A stretch of DNA of 64,000 bases from assembly GCA_021186555.1 (NCBI GenBank), contig JAJKFL010000014.1:29652033-29716032 (forward strand). The letters are read 5' to 3'. This DNA is from Reticulitermes speratus (taxonomy: Eukaryota > Arthropoda > Insecta > Blattodea > Rhinotermitidae). Of the stretch, positions 22,450-33,625 are shown in pieces. The notes under the pieces are model-generated. The model ran no database searches and was not told where the DNA came from. It saw nothing but the letters and a program-made list of their open reading frames with translations. Both the position numbers and the translations under genes were made by a program. Positions within the stretch are counted from its first letter, which is position 1. Every line of letters begins with the position of its first letter.

Positions 22450-23750
22450 ACAGGCGTGAAAGAAGGTGGTTTGTGCCTAAATTAAAATACTACACTCAGT
22501 AATTTTCGGGGGGAACTGAGGCACACCACGAAAGCCCTTGGTCAGGACAGACGGCCTCTCGGCTGAAGGTCTAATCTGAGAGGTTTTAGACACATAGCGG
22601 TATATTTTAACCACTCAACGGCAAACTTCGTTTGCAGTTGAGAAAGCATCATTAAAAACAAACTGACAAACACGACAGAGCGATTCTCAAATAATGCCGC
22701 TGTCAACATGCTTGTAAAAGCGGTTCGACGTGGATTAGTTCAGTGTTTACGCGAGGCTTACGCAGCGTCATATAATGAAAACCTTGTATAAATACGTCTG
22801 CAGCTTGAGTTTGTGACTTTGCAGACAAGGGTTATCGCTTACGCTTTCTATCTTGGAGGACCATCTGCTTCGCTACTCGTCTTCATTATAGCATCAATGG
22901 GACTCCCACATCCCATCCCTTTGTTTCCGCTCGAAATAAGGATTGGGCCATGAAGGGGATCCTGGATCAATTAGTTTGAGAACGCCTGTTTCCATCGAGG
23001 CATAACAAAGTCCATGAATATCTTATTGGCTTACGACTTTCGGGTCACTAAGAGCGGGTCTTCGTTGCTGCCTGTTAAGGTCAATATGCACTCCTACTGG
23101 AGCAGGGAGTTCAATCAATATTAGCACAAACAAACGCAAACATTCCACCTGCCACCCAGAGAAAAAGTTAACTAATTGGAACATGAGATAAATGTGAATG
23201 TGAACAACGTTAATGAACAAACGACAAAACACATTTCTGACAGTTTTAACTATGTAAAATTTCGTTGCTTCCATGTACATTTTAAAGTGGATGTTTCATT
23301 ATAACCAATGAATTCCATGTAGCAGTCTTTGAGAAGCATATAGCCAATCCGCTTACCAAGATATTACCGCAGTATAGGAAGCTCGAATTTTACTTTCGTC
23401 TTCACATGATTCTGCCACTGAACTCTATGCACAACCACACGAACCCGGTCCACTTACTCACACCCAATTTGATTAAGATCCATTTTAATCATATCATCCC
23501 TATTTATAAATATATTTTTGAAATGGTCTCCTTTCAGCTTCGTTAACTAAGCATTTCTACGCATTATAACATAACAATTACTGGGAAAGCAGCTTAAAGT
23601 TCAACGGGCATCATTTCTTTATTATCTTCATTCTTATGGTAACGAAATAAACTTCTTTTAGACAGACGTTAAAATGAGAAATGTTTCCTATCATTACTGA
23701 AAAAATTAATATTGATTATCCTTTTCTGTTAAGAAAGTTGAGTAAATTTT
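22450..23750. other. Unique DNA, no feature seen
   Basis: Nothing identified beyond chance ORFs. Confidence 0.5.
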
Positions 23751-23754
23751 TTAT

Positions 23755-23960
23755 AGTCCGACAAATGTACAATTTAATCACATTATTTGTGTAATTTCAC
23801 TGTCCTACATGTTTCGAATCCTTAATTTGGGTTCATCTTCAGGGATTCGTTATCTCAAATCACACACTATTTACACCAACTGGTACGATTGTTTACATAT
23901 TAAAACATGAATTTTTTACATTTGTGCAATTTTCACCTTTTATTTGTTTTGTTTTAAACA
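23755..23960 (-). mobile_element. Single-arm PLE-like fragment with hammerhead
   Basis: The outer part CCGACAAATGTACAATTTA is the same terminus as the hairpin element at 29342-29517, which links the two. It carries an intact-core hammerhead-like motif on the minus strand, followed by TTTACATTTGTGCAATTTTCACC, which resembles the one-sided extension of other copies. Confidence 0.55.
23801..23848 (-). ncRNA. Hammerhead ribozyme-like motif
   Basis: Core CUGAAGA (23836-23842), extra U, stem II GAACCC with GGAUUC (5 of 6 pairs), GAAA (23812-23815). The palindrome ACATGT (23807-23812) forms stem III, the cleavage base is A at 23806, and stem I has about 3 bp. The core is intact but stem I is weak. 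Confidence 0.6.
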
Positions 23961-23990
23961 GTGTATATGCTGTATTGTATATTGTAATTT

Positions 23991-24105
23991 GGGATAGCTG
24001 ACGGGAGTACAATATTAAAACGGATGTTAGAGAAATATGATATGAAGTGGTGGATTCTTTCAGCTAGCCTTGTATAGGGACCGTGGAGGACTAAAGAGAC
24101 CTAAT
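23991..24105 (+). pseudogene. Non-LTR reverse transcriptase C-terminal remnant
   Basis: The reading is REYNIKTDVREI, stop, YEVVD, then after a small frame slip a stretch equivalent to QLAxxRDRWRT. This is the same module as at 9334 and 56560. No catalytic domain remains. Confidence 0.55.
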
Positions 24106-24179
24106 AAGTTGGAGTCTATCTTAAACAAATAAATATCAAGAGAAATGAGGTCCACAAAGTTCGCAATAAGATAGACGAT

Positions 24180-24800
24180 ACACGACAACGTTACATTGTG
24201 GCGCGTTCGCGTAACCATTTTGCTATGGAAACGGAGCAATACGTCCGTTTTTATTGATGTTGGCGTAGATGTAGCTGTCAACAGTATAAGTGTTGCTATG
24301 TAAATGCAACAATGGGCTCCCTTTGCACTCTTGTCGAGCTACAAAATATTTTGTACTGCTGTTAACAATAATGAGTATTAAATATGATAATTGTGAGTCT
24401 GTATTCTTGTCTTAGTTACCCGGCATGCAAACTGCATGTTTTCTTCGCCGTATTTACTGTCATCTGTGGCCTGACTGTCTCTATCATATTTTTCCACATG
24501 ATCTCATAAACGGCGCGATTTTCGGAAAAAAGTTGCAGAACATGAAATGGGTGTTTTGGTTTTCTGTACAACTTCGTCTGAAACATTTTATCATTCTAAT
24601 ATGTCAGCGACATATTATAATAAATTAACATATATCTTCATGTAAAATACCTTTTATGTTTGTCAGATTTTTCCGAACAGATTGTCGAAGAGTCCCCAAG
24701 TATCAAACTGCATGAAAACCCGTCCAGATTTCCATGCGGAGAGACAGACAGACAGACAAACAAACGTGACGACGCGAATAATCGCTATTCGCAATTTTGC
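24180..24800 (-). repeat. Dispersed repeat H, long copy
   Basis: On the minus strand the order is a GTCTGTCTGTC head (about 24745), ATGGAAATCTGGACGGGTTT, a middle segment (24420-24640), and the end GGTTACGCGAACGCGCCACA (about 24200). The order matches the + copy at 26950-27505. Confidence 0.6.
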
Positions 24801-24929
24801 AAACGCGTCTAAAGAATGCATTTGGAACATCGTGTCATCTACGGAGGTAGCTCTGGACACTTGTGAAACACAATGACCGTGACATCCCCTTAGTCCGCTG
24901 AAATTTCGACGTGAAATTTTGACAGTTCC

Positions 24930-25860
24930 CATCTCTTGGTATAGTATTCACCTTTCTATTGTTTCAGCCTTACACATTATATTTTGTGAGAGATACTATG
25001 ATATCACAATTAGCTAAATATGAGTGCTTTGAACTTGTCAAGACCTCCAAAGACAGATTCATAGGATAAGCGGTGCTACAACACAAATATAACTTTCTTT
25101 CGACAAAGGTCGAGACTGCAATACACGCTAAAACATACGTACATGTCGACTGATTTATATTGACAGACTTTTTTCGTAAATTACTGCCATCTGGCGTGCG
25201 TTTTTCAGTAAGAACAATGACTTGCTACATTAAAAAAGTGACGACAGGATTTCAACTTTGAGGCTTGTGTAAAGCCTACGTACAGATATTCCAGCACACT
25301 CTGTAAGCAGAAAGCATCCTTGTTCGAAAAACACGCAAGATTAGTGTTTGTTTTTTGTGTGATTGTGTACTGCGATGTTTTAAAACACTTTCAGGACACG
25401 TTTCTTTGTTAGAAGCAAGAGATGGGATGAAATGCTGTGAGCAGAATTCAAGTTTGAAGGGACGCAAAGGTCTGCTGGTTGTTTTAAATTTAAGACGCAA
25501 TGCATGCAGCTGGACTGTGCGGTTCCGTCTTCATTCCTAACCGACCAACCATCAGACGAACAAGGTAAAAAAAAAAAAAAGTAAAGAAAGGACTTTCCAG
25601 CCCACCAAGCAAGCCAACTAAACGCAAATACGACGTTCCAAATCGAATTTCCGTATCTTCTTGTCTTGCTTCAGAAACATCGCTGAGGTCACGAAAATAA
25701 ATGAAATGAAGAATGAAGGTTCGTCTTATTCCTCACATGTGAACTGCATTTCCATGGTCACCTGAATTTCGGCGTGTTTGAAGGGCTTGTCAGAATAACA
25801 GATGAGATCCGTAAGACACGTTACGTTTAAAAATATTCTGCACTTAACGTAATTTAACGA
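24930..25860. other. Unique DNA, no feature seen
   Basis: A short poly-A run at about 25566; nothing else. Confidence 0.5.
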
Positions 25861-25873
25861 CGTTGGTTCAACT

Positions 25874-26110
25874 CTGAAATCTGTGGTCTTCTGGGTAATT
25901 ACACGGCGTCGTGTGGTAATTATTTACCGACGTTTCGGGACAACGTGTCGGTCCCATCTTCACGGGTCAAAATTCCTAGTAGGAATCTTGACCCGTGAAG
26001 ATGGGACCGACACGTTGTCCCGAAACGTCGGTAAATAATTACCACACGACGCCGTGTAATTACCCAGAAGACCACAGATTTCATCAACATCGCGGCGGAA
26101 GCCTGAAATC
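25874..26110. mobile_element. Foldback element, long near-perfect arms, 11-bp target duplication
   Basis: Two arms of about 105 bp are almost exact inverted copies, meeting at about 25978. TTGGTTCAACT flanks it at 25863-25873 and 26111-26121. The right end alone carries the extension CATCGCGGCGGAAGCCTGAAA. Each arm has a hammerhead-like fold with stem II GGGAC/GUCCC and GAAA, but reads GUGAAGA where the core should be CUGAAGA. The 63-residue ORF is a shadow. Confidence 0.8.
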
Positions 26111-26124
26111 TTGGTTCAACTTTG

Positions 26125-26940
26125 TTTCTATTTCATCTGTTTGTTTGCATAGGAGCGAAAATGTCTCTGTTGTTTACAGGGAGTAATGCTTGATTCTGGA
26201 TTTAAGATTCTGGAATGTGACGACGTGTAATGTGGCAGACAAGTGCCAAAAATTGTAAAAGATACGACATCCTCCGTCTTTAGGACAACCTGATTCATGA
26301 GGTATATAACGAAGTTATTTCAAGCGTAGAGATTTTGTGGAGTTAAATGAGTTAATACGGTGATCACTAATGGTGAGTTCGTAAGTTGCTGTGTATGTTA
26401 TGCATTGAAAGGAAACCCGCTAGAACAGTAGAATATCTGGTAATGTGGCCGAAGTTTAAATGGTGAACCCTCTGACTAAGTGTCTATAGCAGTACTGCTG
26501 AACCAAACTTTGAGGTAGAAATAGCGACAGTTCTGCTGTAACGTGCATGTAAAATTCGGTTAAAGGAAACTACTACGTAATTCAAATACTAAACTGACTC
26601 ACCTGTGTATCATATTCCGTTTATAGAAATACTTGTAACGTTTGTTGCGCTTTAATTAGAAATGTTTTGTGAATACGTGGAAAGTACCGAGAATATAAAT
26701 CAGCACAGAGACTGCTGCTGATACCAAGAACTCGTATATTAATCCGTTAAAGCACCATGGTAATTATGTTTACCAAGTGAACAAACTCTGCACTTCGCCC
26801 ACTCAGATTTGTTATGTTACGTATGTTATACGAATAAACAGTGATTATTCTGCTAAACTTCTTAAACCTGGTGGTCTTTGTTAATGAAGATGCTGTGTCT
26901 TGTCTGTAGAGAAGAAACTGAAATTTTTGGGCACATTGCA
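26125..26940. other. Unique DNA, no feature seen
   Basis: Nothing identified. Confidence 0.5.
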
Positions 26941-26949
26941 AAATTGCGA

Positions 26950-27505
26950 AAAGCGATTATTAGCTTCTTCATGTCAGCCAGTCTGTCTGTCTGTCTGCCT
27001 GCCCGTCCGTCCATCCGTCTGTCTGTCAGAATGGAACAACTCGGCTCCCACTGGATGGATTTTCATGAAATTTGATATTTGAATGCTTTTCGAAAATTTG
27101 TCGAGAAAATTCAAGTTTCATAAAAATCCGGTAAGAATAACGAGTACTTTGAGTGAAGACCTATACAAATTTATGATCATATCCGGCTGAATGCTTCTTA
27201 GAATGAGAAATGTTTCGGAAAAAAGATGTAGAGAAAATAAAAACACACGTTTTATGTACAATAACGTTTTTCACGAAAATCTTGCCCTTTGTGAGGTAAT
27301 GTGTAAAAATATGGTAGAGCCAGACAGAGGACAATATAACATGGCGCATTATCATTGCATGCTGTATAACTAAGGCTACAGACACACACTCAGAATACAT
27401 AATACTTATTGCTTTCCCACTGCAACAATGGTAACGCGAACGCGCCTCAATGTTACGTTTATAACTACTGTCTTGTTGAAGAATATTGAGGTTAATTTCG
27501 TTCAT
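26950..27505 (+). repeat. Dispersed repeat H, reference copy
   Basis: Head of CTGTC/CCGTC repeats (26975-27030), ATGGAACAACTCGGCTCCCA, GAAATTTGATATTTG, a middle segment at 27190-27400, and the end GGTAACGCGAACGCGCCTCA (27428-27450). Partial copies elsewhere align piecewise to it. The 114-residue minus ORF over the middle resembles peptides I recall from other insect assemblies, which fits a widespread repeat more than a gene. Confidence 0.6.
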
Positions 27506-27509
27506 TTAA

Positions 27510-28685
27510 GAAGCGTTTTACGTCAAGCACGTCGCTGGCCAGAGCCCTTAGCAATCTCCACACCATTCGCCTGTGTTGGACAGTGTCGCTCATGGTGTCC
27601 TTGTTTCATTCCGTTCTGAAAGCAACAGTGGCTTCCCCACGCCGTACTCATCGGCCGGAGAGAACTAGTTAACGTAAGTTTATTTGCTATTAGCGAGTTG
27701 TCTGTCAGAGTTACGTGGTACAGCAGAACACAGCAGGGATCTGGTTGTCCGGCGAATGGTAAACTTTATAACTGCACTAACAGAAACAGGGAATTGAACA
27801 GACAGACAAACATGTCGTTTGAACACAAGTAGAATTCCTCTAGTGGCTAGGACACGGTTTCACGGAACTTGTTAAAATTACATGAATTGAGCGTTCTAGG
27901 AAAGTTTAATGTTACAGGTCAGGACGTTACTTCTCATCACATATGACACGCAGGTATTTCAATCCTATAATGCCCAGACGTGTTACTCGCTGTTTGTGTT
28001 AGCAGAATTTATTGTCCACTTCTGCGACAGTTGACCCAGACACACTGCAAGATGAAGGAGGGAAAGAAGAAGAAGAAGAAATATATGAAGAAGAAGAAGA
28101 GAACGTTGAAGAGGTGATGATAAATTCATTAATTAAATTTCTGGTCTCTCACACAAGGACATACGAAAAGTTAAAAACTGATGGAAACTAAAGAAGTAAA
28201 ACTGTACTTCTGCTTACGGAAATAAAATAGGGAATGATGGTATTAACTGATATGAAAAACTCGTGCAATAGAAAAGTATCCCTTGATTCTAGAAAATCCC
28301 GTTAAAATTAATTTTTACCTAAATAATTAACGTTTTTCACGTACCCTGGTAATTAGCCAGCAGGTTGCTTGGGAACCTTAGTGAGTTGCTACCAGACTAC
28401 AAGGCGTAACAAACCAGAAGGCAAAAATATTTATAGTTCCCGCAGTAAAAACCTCAAATATTAGGAGATTTAGAAAAGTAAAAAATTGAGACGTCCGGGG
28501 TTGTTATCCCTGTCACTATCACAGTAGTACCTAAAGATTTATAGAGAAGGAATAATGCTAATTTTAATAAGTGAAAGCTCACTAGTGTAACATATAAAAG
28601 AATGGGAATAGAGAAATCTAATTGCAATCAGAAACACTGTATAGTAATACCTGCATGTCGCTTGGATAGCCATGGGTAAGGTAAA
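27510..28685. other. Unique DNA, small AAG-rich patches
   Basis: GAAGAA runs at about 28064-28100. Nothing else seen. Confidence 0.5.
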
Positions 28686-28689
28686 AGTA

Positions 28690-28974
28690 AAAAAAAGGTA
28701 AAGCAATCCCTGTACAGGCCCTGAGGGTTCCTGGAGGTTGGGGCTCCCAGATTTCAAGACAGTCGGCACATGAAGGTGGTAAGGTTGTCAGCTCTAGGCA
28801 CCGGCCGCCTTTACCGCCAGGTACTCATTTATGTTAGAGTCTGAGTCGACCCCAGGACCATAGTGCGGTCGGAAGGCTGATGTCAATGAAAAATTCCAAT
28901 AACACAGTCGGAAATTGAACCCGCGACCTTCCGGCTTGTAGCGCAGTGCCTCAACCAACTGCGCCATCGCGTGC
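28690..28974 (-). mobile_element. tRNA-derived SINE, group C
   Basis: The minus-strand head is GATGGCGCAGTTGGTTGAGG (A box) and the B box region is degenerate (GGTTCAATTTCC). The body is shared with the copies at 10942 and 38255. It lies in tandem with a group D SINE in the same orientation. Confidence 0.75.
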
Positions 28975-28989
28975 CTCCCGAGGTACAAG

Positions 28990-29281
28990 TAAAAGGTAAA
29001 TTTTATCCTCTTAACAGACCATGAAGGCCCAGAGCAGGAGTAGAGGTATAACTCTGCCTTTTCCTTAACATCGGCGCTAGAATGGGAAAGTGACCAACGC
29101 CACGCCCCAACCGCTTTGCCCCCGGGAAGGAGACAATTTACCCATTTTATAGGAGGCTGGTTGGGCTTCGGGGCACGTCTCGACTGGGTGGGGAAAATCT
29201 CGTTTCCCACCGGGGTTTGAGCCCCGAACCGTCTAGCCCGTGTTGGGTCACGATATTGACTACACTATCCGGGCCGCCACG
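28990..29281 (-). mobile_element. tRNA-derived SINE, group D
   Basis: On the minus strand the head holds an A box-like GGATAGTGTAGTCAATATCG and a B box-like GGGGCTCAAACCCC. The body contains CCGATGTTAAGGAAAAGGCA and a 3' end AGGGCCTTCATGGTCTG-type sequence. Better-kept copies lie at 41092 and, truncated, at 43865. The 138-residue ORF is a shadow. Confidence 0.75.
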
Positions 29282-29341
29282 GGTGCCATATATACGTGTA
29301 TAATGGCAAGACTATTGAGTAAATTTACTATCATTGGTGTT

Positions 29342-29517
29342 TATAGTCTTATTCCGACAAATGTACAATTTATTATGTCCTATTTAATACATGCTTATGT
29401 CAATAAATAGTCAACATGTTTGACATAAGCATGTATTAAATAGGAGATAATAAATTGTACATTTGTCGGAATAAGACTATATACAATAAAAATGTACGGT
29501 GAAAATAACATAAAGTT
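29342..29517. mobile_element. Foldback element, hairpin only, 13-bp target duplication
   Basis: Arms at 29342-29396 and 29422-29481 pair with about 2-4 differences across a short loop. The outer sequence CCGACAAATGTACAATTTA is shared with 23755. TATCATTGGTGTT flanks it at 29329-29341 and 29518-29530. A one-sided extension (ATGTACGGTGAAAATAACAT) is on the right only. The hammerhead region is deleted from both arms. Confidence 0.75.
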
Positions 29518-29786
29518 TATCATTGGTGTTCTCTGTTAGGTCCGCCATAGAATGCAGAAAGCAATAAACTTTGGTAAGGCCAATTTAGCTCTGAAATTTT
29601 TAAAGCTGACGTGGAAAGTGTCAAAGGTAATGTCAATGAACTAAAGTCAGTTTAGCGATGACGTACATATAAGACGATTAGGCTAGAATAATTATATGTG
29701 TAACAAATACAAAACTTCTAGTACGCTGTTAGAAGAGTGACTTTCTTGTGAGGCGAATCGTCGTAACTAAGAACAAATAACCTCCT

Positions 29787-29955
29787 AGGCGTAGGTCTGC
29801 GGCGGTTCGCATGCTGGGATTGCGGGTTCGAAACCCGCCGGGGGTATGGATATCTGCCTCTTGTAAGTGTTATGTTTTGTCAGGTAGAGGTCTCGCGACT
29901 GGCCGATCCCTCGTCCAGAAGAGTCCTACCGAGTGTGTGTGTGTGTGTCATTGAG
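29787..29955 (+). mobile_element. tRNA-derived SINE, group A, 5'-truncated
   Basis: Starts within the tRNA-like head (GGCGTAGGTCTGCGGCGG), with B box GGGTTCGAAACCC and the group A body. Ends in a TGTG microsatellite tail. Confidence 0.75.
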
Positions 29956-29989
29956 TGTCATGAGGTACAACACTAACCCTCTACACGTA

Positions 29990-31915
29990 CAATGGCAGGT
30001 AGAAAGGGGTCAAAATAAGATAGAAAGAAAATCCTGTGTGGGTAGCGCTCCTCATTTCAGAGAGCTGATCAGCAGAGGGCATAACGAAGAAACCACTCCA
30101 TAGGCAGCATCCAACTAATCCCTATTCTGGACCAGGCGGGCAATATATGGTGCGCTGACAACTGCCAAGAAAACTAACCGAGATTTGAATGGAGTGAAAA
30201 CATGTACATAATGTACAGTTGCTTCGATATGTAATTCAGATTGTCAGTGGAATGTGTTTGACATGTAGTTTAAATTGTCAATCAACAAAACACATGTTTG
30301 GGACAATGCACGGGGTTTACATGGGTTTTTTGTCGGACTTCTAGCTGGAAGGCAGCACACATCGGGATGGTCCTGCTACGCGCCATCTCTACAAAGTTTT
30401 CCTTGGTTTTGCTCTGTCTTTAGCCAAATTCTGAATGGTTTCTAAATTCCAAGTGGCTAGTAAAGCTTTTCAAGAAGCCTTCCTGATTTCGATGTTTCAA
30501 AATCAATCCCTTGCTCTAAAAACCACTAAACTACTTTTCTAAGTATAATCATCATTCAGCAGTAAACGAAAAATTCCTCTGCCCTTATCTCAAGCCACTA
30601 CTTCTCAGTAATCTAATATATTGTTTCTTACGTTACACCCATCAGAAGGACGAGCGGTCAAACGCTGGAAACTTCTAACAAATTTATGCTGTATTTCCCT
30701 TGACCCACCTCCACCACAAATAGATTTTCTTTTCTTTCTCCCCTGACTTTCCCTTTCATCGACACTTCGGCCATTATTTTGTGCATCTCTACCACTCAGA
30801 TTTACATTTTTATACACAGAGAAGTATAAAGCCCTTTAAAATACCAAGGGGAAAACTTAATACTTCCCATCTGTAACTACGGTTTCCACCTTTCCGTTGA
30901 TCCAACCTTCAAATTAATTTCCTTGAGAGATACAATGAAATCAGAGTTTAACCGAATATGCACGCCATAAACTTGATATTTCTTAAGAGAACAGCATCGC
31001 AGAACAAATGGTGCTTCTGCCTGATGATATCTCTGCATCTTCAATAGTCGATGTTGCAGTACCGACTTAGATTTCGACGAATTAACAGCAACGGGCCTTT
31101 TACTGCCATCTGGAGTGTGAGCCATAAGAATGTCTTGTTACGTGGAGATCGAACAACGGCAGAATGTCTACTGTTAGCCTCTATTTATAGAGACAGTATG
31201 AAAATCACTACGAACACATTGTAAAGTTTTGCAAGTACAAAAAAAAAATCAGAATTTTTACACCCCTTTTATGATGTTGGAATCACCAAAACAACGATTT
31301 CCGTGTAGACGCAACAGAAAATACCCGAAACTCGACGGCTGCAATATATATTTTTTATTATATTATCTACAACATCAATTATTCCATCCCTTTTATGTCT
31401 GCGCGTTCCGTTTCAACCGCTGGAATTCCTTTGCAATTAGAGTTTATATTGCATTCCCTGGTAAACACGTTTAAACACGTGCACTCAAACCAGTTATGAT
31501 TCTGTTTGTAATTACTAAACTGAGGGCGGTTTTTATATAAATCTGAGCTTCAAAACGTTACAAAGTATGCACTTCACTTTCTCTGAATCATTGTATTCTC
31601 TGACTCCAAACAATGTAAATTCAGCACTAAATTTATGCTTACAAGATTCATAATTTTCTTCGACAAATTTTGCTGTGTGTTTTTGTTATACGCAAGCCTT
31701 ATTGCAAAATTTCTTTCACTTATTCATTACCACTACACTTTTCGGTACGACCGTACCATTCTCACGTTAAGGACCTATCGTCTTACTGCATTGTTTATAA
31801 AGTCGATGTATTTTAGACAGTGACAAAAACAGTGTATTGATATGTGAAAACCCCACCGACAGTATCCTTACTTCGACTTAATGGTGCGGCTTGCGTGGTC
31901 AGGGGATCCTGAGAG
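29990..31915. other. Unique AT-rich DNA, no feature seen
   Basis: About 1.9 kb. ORFs of 60-82 residues on both strands have no recognisable motif. Confidence 0.5.
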
Positions 31916-32017
31916 CTATGCCGGCGGTAGCGTAGCAAATGGTAGGGCCTCCCACTCCGTACATGCAAAGTTGATGACCCAGACTAAAAGGCATACCCTG
32001 GTCCTGGAAGTTGGGGA

Positions 32018-32242
32018 TTGGGCGTGGGGCTGACTACCCTACCTCGTAAAAATATTGCTGTCACAAAACCTCAAGGAGATAAAATTGGCGATAGAAAAAG
32101 AGGCAGACCAAAGTTGTGGTGGTGCGATGAGTTGGAGGAGGACGTCGGACGGGTTGGATGTAGAAATTGGAGACTTAATGCACAGTCAAGAGAGGGGTGG
32201 CAGCTGCTCATTGAGGAGATCAAGTCTCACCCAGGGATGTAG
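32018..32242 (+). pseudogene. Non-LTR reverse transcriptase C-terminal remnant, frame still open
   Basis: One frame reads DRKRGRPKLWWCDELEEDVG, then RVGCRNWRLNAQSREGW, then LLIEEIKSHPGM and a stop. This is the best-preserved copy in the window of the insect module GRPRxRWxDxVEEDLxxLGVRNWRxxAxDRxxWRxxxEEAKxHPG. An 80-bp stretch upstream (31919-32000) has a GGCGGTAGCG...GGTAG patch that could be SINE-like. No YxDD palm domain remains. Confidence 0.65.
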
Positions 32243-32264
32243 TACATAGGAAGAAGAAGAATAT

Positions 32265-32400
32265 GTAAAAAGTGTTGTGTTTGTATAAACATTTAATTGG
32301 CAAAAGCCTAAAAACACAACTGTTAATTGATAAGTTATTTTCTTCATAAGTATGGCAGCTACATGTTTCGGCTTGATTGTCATTAAGCAATTATCAAACT
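32265..32400 (-). repeat. Decayed foldback-family arm
   Basis: GCTACATGTTTCGGCTTGAT keeps the palindrome, the GAAA complement and stem II. The core has decayed (UUAAUGA on the minus strand). Confidence 0.45.
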
Positions 32401-33150
32401 GCAGTAAGCAATTATATACAGAGGAAAGTCGTGTAATGTTGTATGCATCTATGTTAAAATAGTAATTTAGATTTAAGTTTTATATTTATGTCAAGGACTG
32501 TCATCGTCAATTAGCCAGACACGGTTTTGAACCTGTTAATAATAATGAGTTGTGTTTGATGCTCTCTACCACTTAAATGACTAAAATTGGCGTCGAAATA
32601 ATCTTAAAATATGAAAACAAGTATCGCAAATTAAAATACTGTTCTCAAGTTTTCCTTTTCAATCAGATTCACTGCCTCTGGTATTTTATTTTCCGTCCCA
32701 CTGTTTTCTCCGCTATGTAAGGTTTTAATCATGGCTGTTCTTTCTTATTTATTGCTTGACACAAATATTGAGAGTCCGTGGTTAATATAGACGTTGAGCT
32801 ATCTGATATTGTGATTCTACCTGCCCTTCTTTTATCGTAGATCTAAGCACGGAAGATTTATCGCATAAAAACCCTGAATTCTTGGGGACGTCCTGTGGCA
32901 GCTGCGGTGCTCAGGACAGTGATGAAAGAAACGCACTGCACTAAAGTCTGTTCCATGCCGATGTTATTGCTTACAGTGTAATTTTACCCGTTGTATGGTT
33001 ATACACTTCTTGTTACCATGTATACGTGTTCTTTGTGTGCGGCGTGATAGGGTGCCTGGTATGGGCTGAAACATGAATATAGTAAAATATTTAGACGAAC
33101 ATGACGCAAAGCTGACACCTAGTTCCTCCTACATTATTTAATAGAAGATA
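32401..33150. other. Unique DNA, no feature seen
   Basis: Nothing identified. Confidence 0.5.
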
Positions 33151-33157
33151 TAACACC

Positions 33158-33253
33158 AATTATGGCGAGGGAAGTGCATGCAAAACTAGTTGGAAATCAT
33201 GAAAGGAGACCTAAGCTGAAATGGGAGGATAATATTCAAACTGTTGTTGAAGA
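33158..33253 (+). pseudogene. Reverse transcriptase C-terminal remnant, left half
   Basis: The reading is MAREVHAKLVGNHERRPKLK, then WEDNIQTVVEE. It matches the KLVGKPEGKRPLGRPRRRWEDNI module and is cut after VVE by the foldback element at 33254. The right half resumes at 33698. Confidence 0.6.
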
Positions 33254-33359
33254 CTTTATTCTAAAAACACCGTGCATCTTGTCACAATCACTATTTAAAA
33301 ACACCAAATGGATGCACTTGCATTTAAAAAAACTGTATAGTTCTTTAAAACATTATAAT

Positions 33360-33409
33360 AAAACCCGACATATGTTTCGGCTCCTCACTGAGCCATCCTC
33401 AGGGGTTTT
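33360..33409 (-). ncRNA. Hammerhead ribozyme, left arm
   Basis: Minus strand: stem I AAAACCC/GGGUUUU (7 bp), core CUGAGGA (33396-33402; G at the tolerant position 7), one extra U. Stem II is GGCUC/GAGCC (5 bp), followed by GAAA (33375-33378). The palindrome ACATATGT (33368-33375) forms stem III and the cleavage base is C (triplet GUC). Every invariant base is present. Confidence 0.8.
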
Positions 33410-33575
33410 TTGTCACTAAAACTGCATTTATTTAAAAACGTCTATTTATTGGTTCACTTTGTAAACACAAGATACAAGGTGACTGTTCACATCATTAACA
33501 GTGAAGGTGGTAAAACTGTGTTACAAAGTGAACCAATGAATAGACGTTTTTAAATAAATGCAGTTTTAGTGACAA

Positions 33576-33625
33576 AAAACCCCTGATGATGGCTCAGTGA
33601 GGAGCCGAAACATATGTCGGGTTTT
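33576..33625 (+). ncRNA. Hammerhead ribozyme, right arm
   Basis: Plus strand: stem I AAAACCC (33576-33582) with GGGTTTT (33619-33625), core CUGAUGA (33583-33589), one extra U (33590). Stem II is GGCTC (33591-33595) with GAGCC (33602-33606), followed by GAAA (33607-33610). The palindrome ACATATGT (33610-33617) precedes cleavage C at 33618. All stems are perfectly paired. It is the strongest RNA candidate in the window. Confidence 0.85.

Noticed and set aside
25874..26110. Rho-independent terminator or microRNA hairpin
   Set aside because: The arms are over 100 bp, flanked by a target duplication and repeated elsewhere, so it is a mobile element.
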